15,564 nt of DNA from CANJUD01 sp043750035 (GTDB taxonomy: Bacteria > Bacteroidota > Bacteroidia > UKL13-3): assembly GCA_043750035.1 (NCBI GenBank), contig JAYVCI010000288.1:1-15564 (forward strand). Direction: 5' to 3'. The stretch's first letter is position 1. Each line of letters opens with the position of its first letter. This document shows positions 7,638-15,167 of the stretch, one piece after another. The position numbers and the translations under genes were made by a program. Below the pieces are notes generated by a model. It saw only the letters and a program-made list of their open reading frames with translations, was not told the origin of the DNA and did not search any database.

Positions 7638-8201
7638 ATGATAATAAACGACCACGACTGGATACTATTATATTATACTAACGAAGAACAACTGTTTTTG
7701 GAAAACACCGACCGCGAACATTTTATAAAATCAGCCAAAGCCATACTGGACAGGAGTGTACATATTGTATATTATACATTTTCAGATACCGGATTTTATT
7801 TGTTATTGCATATTGAACAGGCAAAAAAAATTGTTGGAAGAGCTTGGAGGGTGAAAACGAATTTATATGTTTCGGTGAAAGATTTATTCGTGAAAATTTG
7901 TGATCATTATAATACAACTATTGGAACTTTAATAGATTCAGAACAATTGCAAGTTTGCAAAATATTGAGTGCAAATTGGATTCTGGGTGTAAATGAAGAA
8001 GAGAAAAACAAGGTGACTGATTCCATTATATATATGAATAGAATAGGAAAAAAATACCAGCAATCAGATTTCAATTATTTATATAAAACTTTGCAAATAG
8101 ATTCTAATTATATAGATTCTAGAAATCAGGAATTACATACTAATAAATTCCAAAAATATATCATACAACAATCAAAAGAGTTTTCAAACATAACTATATA
8201 A
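7638..8201 (+). CDS. Unknown protein in metH operon: degenerate Y1-transposase-like plus DnaA_C-like HTH (tentative)
   Basis: 187 residues, with no confident family. Residues 15-60 (NEEQLFLENTDREHFIK...SVHIVYY...FYLLLHIE) follow the pattern of REP-associated tyrosine transposases (Y1_Tnp), where IFF-E--YF--L, an AY segment and the HUH motif NH-HLLL occur in this order. Here the HUH histidines read as G-F-Y, so nickase activity is not expected. Residues 79-152 (SVKDLFVKICDHYNT...CKILSANWIL...MNRIGKKYQQSDFNYLYKTL) resemble DnaA domain IV-type helix-turn-helix, a domain found fused to some Y1 transposases. The last 35 residues are polar. The gene starts 3 bases after metH part 1 and ends 3 bases before metH part 2, so it should be co-transcribed under the SAM riboswitch. 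It is visibly more AT-rich (about 23% GC in 7861-7920, against about 42% in 7021-7080). Reading frame and expression are likely real; the family assignment is inference. Confidence 0.75.
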   Translation: MIINDHDWILLYYTNEEQLFLENTDREHFIKSAKAILDRSVHIVYYTFSDTGFYLLLHIEQAKKIVGRAWRVKTNLYVSVKDLFVKICDHYNTTIGTLIDSEQLQVCKILSANWILGVNEEEKNKVTDSIIYMNRIGKKYQQSDFNYLYKTLQIDSNYIDSRNQELHTNKFQKYIIQQSKEFSNITI

Positions 8202-8204
8202 TAT

Positions 8205-10877
8205 ATGCAAACTACAATTAATCCCTATCTCCGACTGTCGGGACTGGAGCCACTTACCGTTACCCCCGAAACAAATTTTATCAATATAGGTGAGCGTACC
8301 AATATAACAGGTTCGCGTGCATTTGCCCGAATGATATTGAACGGAGATTATGATGCAGCACTTTCTGTGGCCCGCCAACAAGTAGAGAATGGAGCACAGG
8401 TAATTGATATAAACATGGACGAAGGTATGCTGGATGGCGTAGCAGCCATGACCAAGTTTTTGAACCTGATTGCTGCCGAACCAGATATATCTAAAGTGCC
8501 TGTAATGATAGATTCATCTAAATGGGAAATTATTGAAGCAGGTTTAAAATGTGTGCAAGGAAAAGGAATCGTGAATTCTATTTCATTGAAAGATGGAGAA
8601 GCAAAATTTATCGAACGTGCCAAAAAAATAAAACTATATGGTGCCGCTACAGTTGTGATGGCATTCGATGAAAATGGGCAGGCAGATAATTTTCAAAAAC
8701 GGATTGATATATGCAAACGCAGTTATGATATACTAACCAAAGTAGTAAAATTTCCACCGCAGGATATTATATTCGATCCCAATATATTAACAGTAGCCAC
8801 AGGATTGGAAGAGCATAATAATTATGCAGTAGATTTTATACATGCCACACATTGGATTAAGCAGAACCTGCCCTACGCTAAGGTTTCAGGCGGTGTGAGT
8901 AATATATCTTTTTCGTTCCGCGGCAATGATAAAGTGCGTGAAGCCATGCACTCCGCGTTTTTATATCATGCTATTAAAGCAGGTATGGATATGGGAATTG
9001 TAAATGCGGGTATGATAGAAGTATATGATGAAATTGACAAAGATTTGTTGGTGATGGTGGAAGATGTATTGTTAAATCGCAATACAGAAGCTACTGAAAA
9101 ATTAGTTGCTGCTGCCGAGAAAATAAAGGGTGGCGGAAAAGAAATAGAAAAAGATGAAGCATGGAGAAATGATCCCGTAGAAAAAAGATTGAGCCATGCA
9201 CTGGTAAAAGGTATTGTAGAATATGTAGAAGCAGATACCGAAGAAGCCAGACAGAAGTATCCCCGCCCGCTTGATGTTATTGAAGGCCCGCTAATGGATG
9301 GAATGAATATAGTGGGTGATTTATTTGGCAGCGGAAAAATGTTTTTGCCACAGGTAGTAAAAAGTGCTAGGGTAATGAAAAAAGCGGTTGCTGTTTTAAC
9401 TCCTTATATAGATGCCGAAAAAGAAGCATCGGGCGATAGAACGGCACAAGGTAGAATATTGATGGCTACCGTAAAAGGCGATGTGCATGATATAGGAAAA
9501 AATATAGTAGGTGTAGTTTTGGCTTGTAATAATTATGAAATTATTGATATGGGTGTAATGGTTCCCTGCGATAAAATATTGGCAAAAGCCCGAGAAATAA
9601 ATGCAGATATTATAGGTTTGAGCGGACTTATTACACCATCATTGGATGAGATGGTTCATGTAGCAAAAGAAATGGAACGTGAAGGATTTAAAATACCTTT
9701 ATTAATAGGTGGTGCTACTACTTCGCGTATACATGCAGCCGTAAAAGTGGATCCACATTATAGCGGCCCCGTGGTGCATGTACTCGATGCCAGTCGCAGT
9801 GTTCCCGTGGCCGGTAGCTTGTTGGGACCTGATACAAAAGATACATTTTTTAAGCATACAAAAGATGAATATGCAAAGATGCGTGTGGATCATGCAAACC
9901 GTAAGCAAGATAAAAACTATATAAGTATTGCAGAAGCGAGGAGCAATAAATTTATGATAAATTGGAATAGTTATAATCCTGTAAAACCAAAAAAATTGGG
10001 ACTAACAGTATATGATGATTTTGATTTGAATTTATTGCGTGAGCGTATTGATTGGACACCATTTTTTAGCACGTGGGAATTGAGAGGTAAATATCCCAAA
10101 ATATTTGATGATGAATATGTAGGTGTAGAAGCCAGAAAACTATTTGAAGATGCAAATATATTATTAGATGATATCATCAAAAATAAATTATTAAAAGCAA
10201 AAGGTGTAGCAGGATTATTTGAAGCAAATGCCGATGGCGATGATATAATACTTGCAAATGGCCCAACCTTCCACTTCCTACGCCAGCAAGGGCAGAAGGG
10301 TGGGGGAGTTCCCAATATTTCATTGGCAGATTTTGTGGCCCCAGCATCAACTAACAAAACAGATTATATAGGAGGTTTTGCAGTTACTGCCGGAATTGGA
10401 ACTGACGCATTGGTACATAAATATGATGCTGATCACGATGATTATAATAGTATTATGGTAAAAGCTTTGGCTGATAGATTGGCCGAAGCATTTGCAGAAA
10501 AAATGCATGAAATTGTTCGCACAGATTTGTGGGGTTATGCTGCCGGAGAAACTTTGACCAGCGAAGAAATTATTAGTGAAGGATATGATGGTATTCGCCC
10601 AGCCCCAGGCTATCCCGCTTGCCCCGACCATACCGAAAAACGTATATTGTTTGATTTATTACAAGCAGAAAAAAATACAGGAATCGAACTCACCGAAAGT
10701 TTCGCCATGTTCCCTGCCAGTTCAGTTTCTGGTTTTTATTTCGGTAATCCCGATAGCAAATATTTTGGACTGGGAAAAGTATATAAAGATCAAATAGTGG
10801 ATTATGCAAAACGCAAAAATATGGAACTACCTATTATAGAAAAGTGGTTGGGACCTAATTTGGGATATGATATATAA
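8205..10877 (+). CDS. metH: Methionine synthase, folate/cobalamin/activation domains (split MetH)
   Basis: 890 residues equivalent to E. coli MetH from about residue 350 to the end. Order: pterin/methyl-THF-binding domain (about 1-315, FINIGERTNITGS at 25-37, VIDINMDEGMLDG, VMIDSSKWEI); cobalamin cap and binding domains (about 325-545) with the lower-axial-ligand motif DVHDIGKN (426-433, His428), GLSGLITPSLDEM and GGATTSRIH; and the SAM-dependent reactivation domain (about 570-890) with the HEIVRTDLWGYAAGE block (768-782) and RPAPGYPACPDHTEK (798-812). All catalytic modules of MetH are present once the homocysteine module at 6630-7634 is added. It transfers methyl from methyl-tetrahydrofolate to homocysteine via cob(I)alamin. 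No metF follows. The stop of the preceding gene is 3 bases away, so translation may be coupled. Confidence 0.96.
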   Translation: MQTTINPYLRLSGLEPLTVTPETNFINIGERTNITGSRAFARMILNGDYDAALSVARQQVENGAQVIDINMDEGMLDGVAAMTKFLNLIAAEPDISKVPVMIDSSKWEIIEAGLKCVQGKGIVNSISLKDGEAKFIERAKKIKLYGAATVVMAFDENGQADNFQKRIDICKRSYDILTKVVKFPPQDIIFDPNILTVATGLEEHNNYAVDFIHATHWIKQNLPYAKVSGGVSNISFSFRGNDKVREAMHSAFLYHAIKAGMDMGIVNAGMIEVYDEIDKDLLVMVEDVLLNRNTEATEKLVAAAEKIKGGGKEIEKDEAWRNDPVEKRLSHALVKGIVEYVEADTEEARQKYPRPLDVIEGPLMDGMNIVGDLFGSGKMFLPQVVKSARVMKKAVAVLTPYIDAEKEASGDRTAQGRILMATVKGDVHDIGKNIVGVVLACNNYEIIDMGVMVPCDKILAKAREINADIIGLSGLITPSLDEMVHVAKEMEREGFKIPLLIGGATTSRIHAAVKVDPHYSGPVVHVLDASRSVPVAGSLLGPDTKDTFFKHTKDEYAKMRVDHANRKQDKNYISIAEARSNKFMINWNSYNPVKPKKLGLTVYDDFDLNLLRERIDWTPFFSTWELRGKYPKIFDDEYVGVEARKLFEDANILLDDIIKNKLLKAKGVAGLFEANADGDDIILANGPTFHFLRQQGQKGGGVPNISLADFVAPASTNKTDYIGGFAVTAGIGTDALVHKYDADHDDYNSIMVKALADRLAEAFAEKMHEIVRTDLWGYAAGETLTSEEIISEGYDGIRPAPGYPACPDHTEKRILFDLLQAEKNTGIELTESFAMFPASSVSGFYFGNPDSKYFGLGKVYKDQIVDYAKRKNMELPIIEKWLGPNLGYDI

Positions 10878-10997
10878 TTTTAGTAAACAGTGGTCAGTCT
10901 CGTTTTAGAACGAGAGTAGTCAGTTGCTGACGCCGGTAGCGAAGTCTTGATACTAGCTACTTGTTAGCGTACATTTAAAATCGCATAGTCGACAGTT
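10878..10997. other. Structured intergenic stretch after metH operon
   Basis: No gene fits here. TCTCGTT/AACGAGA (10898-10904 and 10909-10915, loop TTAG) is a perfect 7-bp hairpin without a T-tract. TCAG-TTG-CTGA (10920-10930) and GCTA-CTTGT-TAGC-like pairings follow. GC content is higher than in the flanking genes, which suggests another small palindromic element; no recognised terminator is present. TACATTTA at 10970-10977 is one base from the TAnnTTTG consensus and could drive the next gene. Confidence 0.4.
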
Positions 10998-11390
10998 ATG
11001 AATAAAATGACATTACGTGCAAGATTAAAGAAATACTTAATACATATGGGACTTTCAATTGTTGTGCCTTTATTATTTACATTTTTATCAATAGCAATAA
11101 CTGGTAGTCGAGAACAAGGTATTGGAATTGGTATTGCAGTAGCTTTTTTAAGTTTAAATATATTTTACTCTTTTTACTTCTTTAAATCATCTATCTTAAT
11201 CAACAGTATAAGTGGAATTTTAATAACAATTACAAGTATTGGTTTTACATGGCTTGTTGCATTGTCTGAAATTAAACTAAGTTTTGATTTTTATGGATTT
11301 TACACGCTTTTATTTAGCTATGGAGTATTTTCAATATTATCCTGGGAAGGAACATATCAAATACTACAGAGAAAGATAAACGTCCATTAA
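10998..11390 (+). CDS. Small integral membrane protein of unknown function (four TM helices)
   Basis: 130 residues with a basic N-terminus (MNKMTLRARLKKYL) followed by four hydrophobic segments at about 15-35, 42-62, 66-90 and 100-116, and a short basic tail ending QRKINVH. No family or catalytic motif is recognised. The first loop contains GSREQGIGIGIA. It lies 120 bases downstream of metH with no terminator clearly between, so read-through is possible, but a weak -7-like element suggests separate expression. It is convergent with the next gene, 49 bases away. Base composition is distinctly AT-rich. An alternative start at Met4 is possible. Confidence 0.7.
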   Translation: MNKMTLRARLKKYLIHMGLSIVVPLLFTFLSIAITGSREQGIGIGIAVAFLSLNIFYSFYFFKSSILINSISGILITITSIGFTWLVALSEIKLSFDFYGFYTLLFSYGVFSILSWEGTYQILQRKINVH

Positions 11391-11439
11391 AAGGGATTTA
11401 ATAAAAAAACTTCATAAACTCTCGGAACAATACTAAACA

Positions 11440-11937
11440 TCAATCGCTCACCTTAAACAAAAGCGAGCCATTAACTATATACCGTTCTTCACCAAGGTTA
11501 TTAACTATATACCCTTCTATGGTAATTTTCTTTTCAAGTTGTTGGGTAGTTTTGTTATATATAATACATCGGCCAATTCTTAAACATTCGGCAATCTGAG
11601 GTAGCATTCTTTTTGACAAATTATATTCAGCAGCAATTCTGTTTGCTTTTATCAATCGTTTTTCTGTATCGGTTGTAAGTGCTGTATATAATATTTTGTC
11701 ATCTATTAATTCTGGATGGTTTTTTATCCATAAGGCAAATGGTTCAATAAAATATTTGCTGGGCGTAAACAAAATAAAACTATCAGTCTCCATCAGTACA
11801 CAAGTTTTATAGGATATTTTTAAAGCTACTGAATCGAGTAATTTTTTTTCAATTATTGTTATCGGAGTTTGGGCATTTGAGACAAATGATATAGTAACAA
11901 ATAATACTATAAATAGGTATTTTATATATTTATTCAT
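11440..11937 (-). CDS. Secreted hypothetical protein
   Basis: 165 residues. MNKYIKYLFIVLFVTISFVSNAQ is a typical signal peptide with cleavage after AQ (about residue 23), so the product is periplasmic or secreted. The mature part is predicted as mixed alpha/beta with no recognised domain. Visible stretches include KTCVLMETDSFILFTPS, a helical segment KRLIKANRIAAEYNLSKRML, and a C-terminal strand-rich part (KKITIEGYIVNNLGEERYIVNGSLLFKV). There are three cysteines (in KTC, AEC and GRC), with no lipobox and no T9SS tail. No TAnnTTTG is visible upstream on the minus strand, and the region before the start is taken up by repeats. Confidence 0.7.
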   Translation of the reverse strand: MNKYIKYLFIVLFVTISFVSNAQTPITIIEKKLLDSVALKISYKTCVLMETDSFILFTPSKYFIEPFALWIKNHPELIDDKILYTALTTDTEKRLIKANRIAAEYNLSKRMLPQIAECLRIGRCIIYNKTTQQLEKKITIEGYIVNNLGEERYIVNGSLLFKVSD

Positions 11938-11990
11938 AATGATATATTCTCACTTTAATTGTTAGAATTATTTGAATATGTTATAATATT

Positions 11991-12137
11991 ACGTCCCTAT
12001 GGGACTTCCTGTTGTTCTAACTTTTTTTTTACCGATTCGCCGCGGCGAATTGTCCCGATGGGACTTTTATATAGTTCCGTAGGAACGAAATATTGGTAGA
12101 AATATTATTGTTTTAGTCCCCTAAGTCCCGTAGGGAC
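11991..12137. repeat. Cluster of four GTCCC/GGGAC mini-hairpins
   Basis: Four 13-base hairpins with a 5-bp stem and 3-base loop occur within 150 bases: GTCCC-TAT-GGGAC (11993-12005), GTCCC-GAT-GGGAC (12052-12064), GTTCC-GTA-GGAAC (12074-12086, both stem sides changed) and GTCCC-GTA-GGGAC (12125-12137). The last two are followed by the identical GAAATATT. They fill the 248-base gap between two minus-strand genes together with a T9 run (12022-12030) and a GC palindrome. The paired G-to-A and C-to-T change in the third copy keeps the stem intact. Confidence 0.75.
12035..12050. repeat. GC-rich palindrome, copy 3
   Basis: ATTCGCCGCGGCGAAT is a perfect 16-base palindrome sharing CGCCGCGGCG with the copies at 4135 and 6331, but with a different outer part. 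It sits between the first and second mini-hairpins of the neighbouring cluster. Confidence 0.75.
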
Positions 12138-12185
12138 GAAATATTAAATTGTCTTAATACCAATGCAATTTCTTTAGCAAAGCCC

Positions 12186-13745
12186 TTATTTCCCCACTCC
12201 AAACTTCTGTAAAAACACTTGCTTGTCACTGCTGAGTTTTAACATATAATTACCATTTATAAGTGCTTCAGTATTCAATGTAAAAGTATTGTTATTGTTA
12301 ATGCTGCGTTTTTCGTCTATCACACATTTGCCCGTAATATCATATACTTGTAGTTGATAATTCCCCGTTGGGATGTCTTTGGTATTTATTTGTATATAAT
12401 TGTTTGCAGGATTTGGATATATATTAATTTTATCTCCTCCACTTTCTAATAAATAACCATCAACTCCGGTAGCAGAAGCAGTGCTATCTATTACAATATT
12501 TTCATCGCCTTTTTGATAACCCATAAAGGTAAAATATACCAGCATCATCTCGTCAGTGGTAGCCTCACCTAAGGATACATCTTTGGGCGGACTATTTGGG
12601 TTGTTACTATTATTGGTGGTATTATCATAATAACTATCGGCATATAAAGTAGTGCCTTTGGGTATTTTTAATACTTTTTTAAACCCATAAAATCCCTGCC
12701 AATGAAAATCCCAATTGTCAATTTTAATTAATTTGAGTGTATCTTTTGTTACGGGCAAAATACCATACACCTTAATTTTTTTGCCAATTAAGTGCATGTG
12801 CGGCCCCACGCCTAATACAGAAGCATCGGCCCCTATTATATATTTTGCTTTAAATGATTTGGTAGTATTTGCAGATATATATAATGGGCCATTTATTAAA
12901 CTGATACTGTGATTTAATAATGGCGATATTGTCAAATCTCTAATAGTTCCTGTAGTAAATTTAAAGTTGACTTTGGTTTGATCTTGCTGCCCCACATTTC
13001 CACCAGGATAATGTATTTGCAATATAATATTACTTCCAGCGGGAATTTTAATCCCCAAACCTTTTGGATAGGAAATTAATCCTTGTCCGGGAACCCAAGC
13101 ACCAATTAACTCACTAGAGTTTGAACCTGTTCCGCCAAAATTCAAATAACCCGCAGCAGTATCAGCAGCATCCAAAGTGAAAGGGGTATTTGACAAATCG
13201 CGGAATACCAATACATGGTGTACCACTTTGGTATTGCCCGGCAATACCTCCATCTCAGTAATATACATATCTGTACTCAAATTGCTTTTTATTGGGAAAC
13301 AACGATACTCATCGGTGCTTGCCTGTATAGTGTATGATGGAATACTGATGGTTAAATCGGGATTGGTTATCACACTGTTACCATTATAAATAGGTTTTGT
13401 GGGTGCTTTTGCCAAATCTCCTTGCGGCGTGCCATTAGTTACCCATTCTTGTATGGTTTTAATATTGGCATCGCTCAGCACACGCTGGTGTGAAAGCTCT
13501 TTAAAATTATGGTCGGGAGGCCAGGGTGGCATTTTGCGGATAGTGACATCATTCTTCATAGAACCTGCATTGTTTACCGCATCCTGATAGTCCATCAAGC
13601 TAAACGGGGCAAGGCCGCCGCTATGGTGGCAACTTGTACAGTTATTATATAAAATAGGTGCTATATTTTCAGCCCAGTTGGGTGTTTGGGCATATAATCC
13701 CAATGAAATAGATAGCGATAAAATTATGGAAAATATTTTCTTCAT
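12186..13745 (-). CDS. Secreted cytochrome c / copper type II (PHM-like) monooxygenase family protein with T9SS tail
   Basis: 519 residues from the chosen start MKKIFSIILSLSISLGLYAQ, a signal peptide; a longer frame adds ten upstream residues that are not signal-like and overlap the promoter. A haem c motif CTSCH is at 36-40, within the NWAENIAPILYNNCTSCHH segment. Residues about 145-415 match the two-copper fold of peptidyl-glycine alpha-hydroxylating and dopamine beta-monooxygenases: HH at 176-177 and QIHY (His245) as CuH ligands, HMH (His316, His318) plus DEM (Met400) as CuM ligands. A T9SS tail follows (440-519, INIYPNPANNYIQI, FLQKFGVGK). By family knowledge this is a surface or secreted copper oxygenase fed by a c-type haem; the substrate is unknown. 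It is divergent from the M23 peptidase gene. Confidence 0.88.
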   Translation of the reverse strand: MKKIFSIILSLSISLGLYAQTPNWAENIAPILYNNCTSCHHSGGLAPFSLMDYQDAVNNAGSMKNDVTIRKMPPWPPDHNFKELSHQRVLSDANIKTIQEWVTNGTPQGDLAKAPTKPIYNGNSVITNPDLTISIPSYTIQASTDEYRCFPIKSNLSTDMYITEMEVLPGNTKVVHHVLVFRDLSNTPFTLDAADTAAGYLNFGGTGSNSSELIGAWVPGQGLISYPKGLGIKIPAGSNIILQIHYPGGNVGQQDQTKVNFKFTTGTIRDLTISPLLNHSISLINGPLYISANTTKSFKAKYIIGADASVLGVGPHMHLIGKKIKVYGILPVTKDTLKLIKIDNWDFHWQGFYGFKKVLKIPKGTTLYADSYYDNTTNNSNNPNSPPKDVSLGEATTDEMMLVYFTFMGYQKGDENIVIDSTASATGVDGYLLESGGDKINIYPNPANNYIQINTKDIPTGNYQLQVYDITGKCVIDEKRSINNNNTFTLNTEALINGNYMLKLSSDKQVFLQKFGVGK

Positions 13746-13764
13746 TTGGATAAATATTATGGCA

Positions 13765-13772
13765 TTAATTTG
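13765..13772 (+). promoter_or_regulatory. Possible -7 element of M23 peptidase gene
   Basis: TTAATTTG differs at one position from TAnnTTTG and would put the transcript start about 14 bases before the ATG at 13793. A TTTG at 13745-13748 is present, but the 16-base spacing is short. It overlaps the region serving the divergent gene. Confidence 0.3.
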
Positions 13773-13778
13773 CACTTA

Positions 13779-13786
13779 CAAATTTA
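13779..13786 (-). promoter_or_regulatory. -7 element of the copper monooxygenase-like gene
   Basis: Read on the minus strand this is TAAATTTG, an exact TAnnTTTG match, 33 bases before the ATG at 13745. It supports the internal MKKIF start, because the longer frame would begin at 13775, at or before the expected transcript start. Confidence 0.5.
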
Positions 13787-13792
13787 TAGGAT

Positions 13793-14977
13793 ATGAAATT
13801 AAAAACCACCATACTATTTTTCACACTATTATTCCAGCTTGCCCATATTTTTGGACAATTACCAAGCTTCACCTTGCCCATACAGGGAACACTGGGAAAA
13901 GATTTTTATATCGTAAACCATGTGGACCAAAATATTTCTGCGGGGCGGTACAAAGATTTTAACTGCGGCAGCAAAAGTTATGATGGACATATAGGGACAG
14001 ATTTTGTGCTGCGAAGTTTCAGACAAATGGATAGTGGTGTAAATGTGTTGGCTACAGAAGTTGGAACGGTGGTAGCCGTGATGGATACTTTTTATGATAG
14101 AAATAAAACAGGCAATAGTTTGGGTTTTGGAAACTATATATGTATAAAACACCCGGGAAAATATTTTGGTTATTATGGGCATTTAAAAACAAAATCACTT
14201 AAAGTAAAAGTTGGAGATATGGTAACTGCAGGCCAAGCAATTGCACTGGTAGGCAGTTCAGGTAACTCCACCGATCCGCATGTGCATTTTGAAGTATGGT
14301 ATGATAGTACTTCACTCATTGACCCATTCACTGGAACCTGCCAATCGCTAGGTGCCCTATGGAAATCGCAACCTCCTTATGATACCGCACATGGTATTAT
14401 AGAAACCGGATTGATAAATTCTGTTCCCTCAATTGATATATTAAGAGAACGCCCCACCAATAAAACTATATATTATACCAACGATTCATTTGTATGCTTC
14501 TGGGCTTTGCAAAAAGGTGTCCACCCCGCCGATAGCAGCCGCATAGATTGGTATGACCCATTGGGCAAATTATATTATAGTTATTCTATTGGGCACAATA
14601 CCCAAGACTACTGGTACTACTACTTTTTTACCTATATATACAAACCAATTGCATCTGGACTTTATAGTTATAAATACTATTATAATAATGCCCTAAACTA
14701 TACTGCAACATTTGAGGTGAAATCAACCAATAATAGTATTGTTGAAATTGATAATTCAATGCCCATTGTTGTTCAATATCTGCAAGATGTTATTGTGATA
14801 AATATAGAAAATAAAGAAACCACAAACTATGCATTAGTTGATTTGGCAGGTAAACTTATATATAATAACTCCACCCAAAACAATCAGATAATATTAGATA
14901 GAAATGTATATAAAGGTTTCTATATATTAAATATACAATCGGGCGATTGTTGTAGGTCGGTGAAGTTGGTGTTATAA
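13793..14977 (+). CDS. Secreted M23 (LytM-type) metallopeptidase with degenerate T9SS-like tail
   Basis: 394 residues. The signal peptide is MKLKTTILFFTLLFQLAHIFG. The M23 zinc-peptidase core has all landmarks: His66 and Asp70 (DGHIGTDF), YGHL (His130), GSSGNSTDPHVHFEVW with His163 and His165. These correspond to the LytM H-xxx-D / H / H-x-H ligand and catalytic set, so an active peptidoglycan endopeptidase is expected in the periplasm or outside the cell. Residues 215-310 form a beta-rich region of unknown type (many Tyr/Trp). The last 75 residues follow the T9SS tail pattern (YALVDLAGKLIYNN, GFYILNIQSG, SVKLVL) but lack the usual PNP start. A 47-base divergent promoter region is shared with the copper monooxygenase-like gene. 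Confidence 0.9.
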   Translation: MKLKTTILFFTLLFQLAHIFGQLPSFTLPIQGTLGKDFYIVNHVDQNISAGRYKDFNCGSKSYDGHIGTDFVLRSFRQMDSGVNVLATEVGTVVAVMDTFYDRNKTGNSLGFGNYICIKHPGKYFGYYGHLKTKSLKVKVGDMVTAGQAIALVGSSGNSTDPHVHFEVWYDSTSLIDPFTGTCQSLGALWKSQPPYDTAHGIIETGLINSVPSIDILRERPTNKTIYYTNDSFVCFWALQKGVHPADSSRIDWYDPLGKLYYSYSIGHNTQDYWYYYFFTYIYKPIASGLYSYKYYYNNALNYTATFEVKSTNNSIVEIDNSMPIVVQYLQDVIVINIENKETTNYALVDLAGKLIYNNSTQNNQIILDRNVYKGFYILNIQSGDCCRSVKLVL

Positions 14978-14998
14978 TATTCCCAAAGTAGTTGCAAT

Positions 14999-15070
14999 GT
15001 TCGACCCCATCGGGGTCGTAGGTTTATAGATATGGTGTGTTATAAAGCTGCGACCCCGATGGGGTGGAAC
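14999..15070. repeat. 72-base nested palindromic element
   Basis: The 20 bases at 14999-15018 (GTTCGACCCCATCGGGGTCG) are the reverse complement of 15051-15070 with one mismatch. Each arm is itself a hairpin (CGACCCC/GGGGTCG with loop ATC in the left arm). The 32-base centre carries TTATAGA and TTATAAA. This nested structure is typical of dispersed palindromic elements in this phylum and has no T-tract. Confidence 0.75.
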
Positions 15071-15107
15071 AAACGAGTAGCAATTTAGCATTAATGTACA
15101 CAAACAT

Positions 15108-15149
15108 AAAAAAATCCCGAAACAGATTAAACTATTTCGGGATTTTTTT
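15108..15149. terminator. Strong bidirectional rho-independent terminator
   Basis: Seven A plus TCCCGAAA (15108-15122) pairs perfectly with TTTCGGGA plus seven T (15135-15149), giving a 15-bp stem with a 12-base loop. The flanking A and T tracts make it work in both directions. It would end the M23 peptidase transcript from the left and anything read leftward through the T9SS remnant. Confidence 0.85.
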
Positions 15150-15167
15150 ATGTATTTTTTTTAGCTT

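Noticed and set aside
6630..10877. metH interpreted as a pseudogene broken by insertion
   Set aside because: Both parts begin and end at MetH domain boundaries with proper stop and start codons, and all zinc, cobalamin and SAM-domain motifs are intact. Split MetH is usual in this phylum.
11991..12137. CRISPR array
   Set aside because: The repeats are only 13 bases, vary in loop and stem, and are unevenly spaced with no uniform spacers or cas genes.
13746..13775. Longer start (ten extra residues) for the copper monooxygenase-like gene
   Set aside because: The signal peptide begins at the internal MKKIF, and the longer start lies at or before the transcript start expected from the minus-strand -7 element at 13779-13786.
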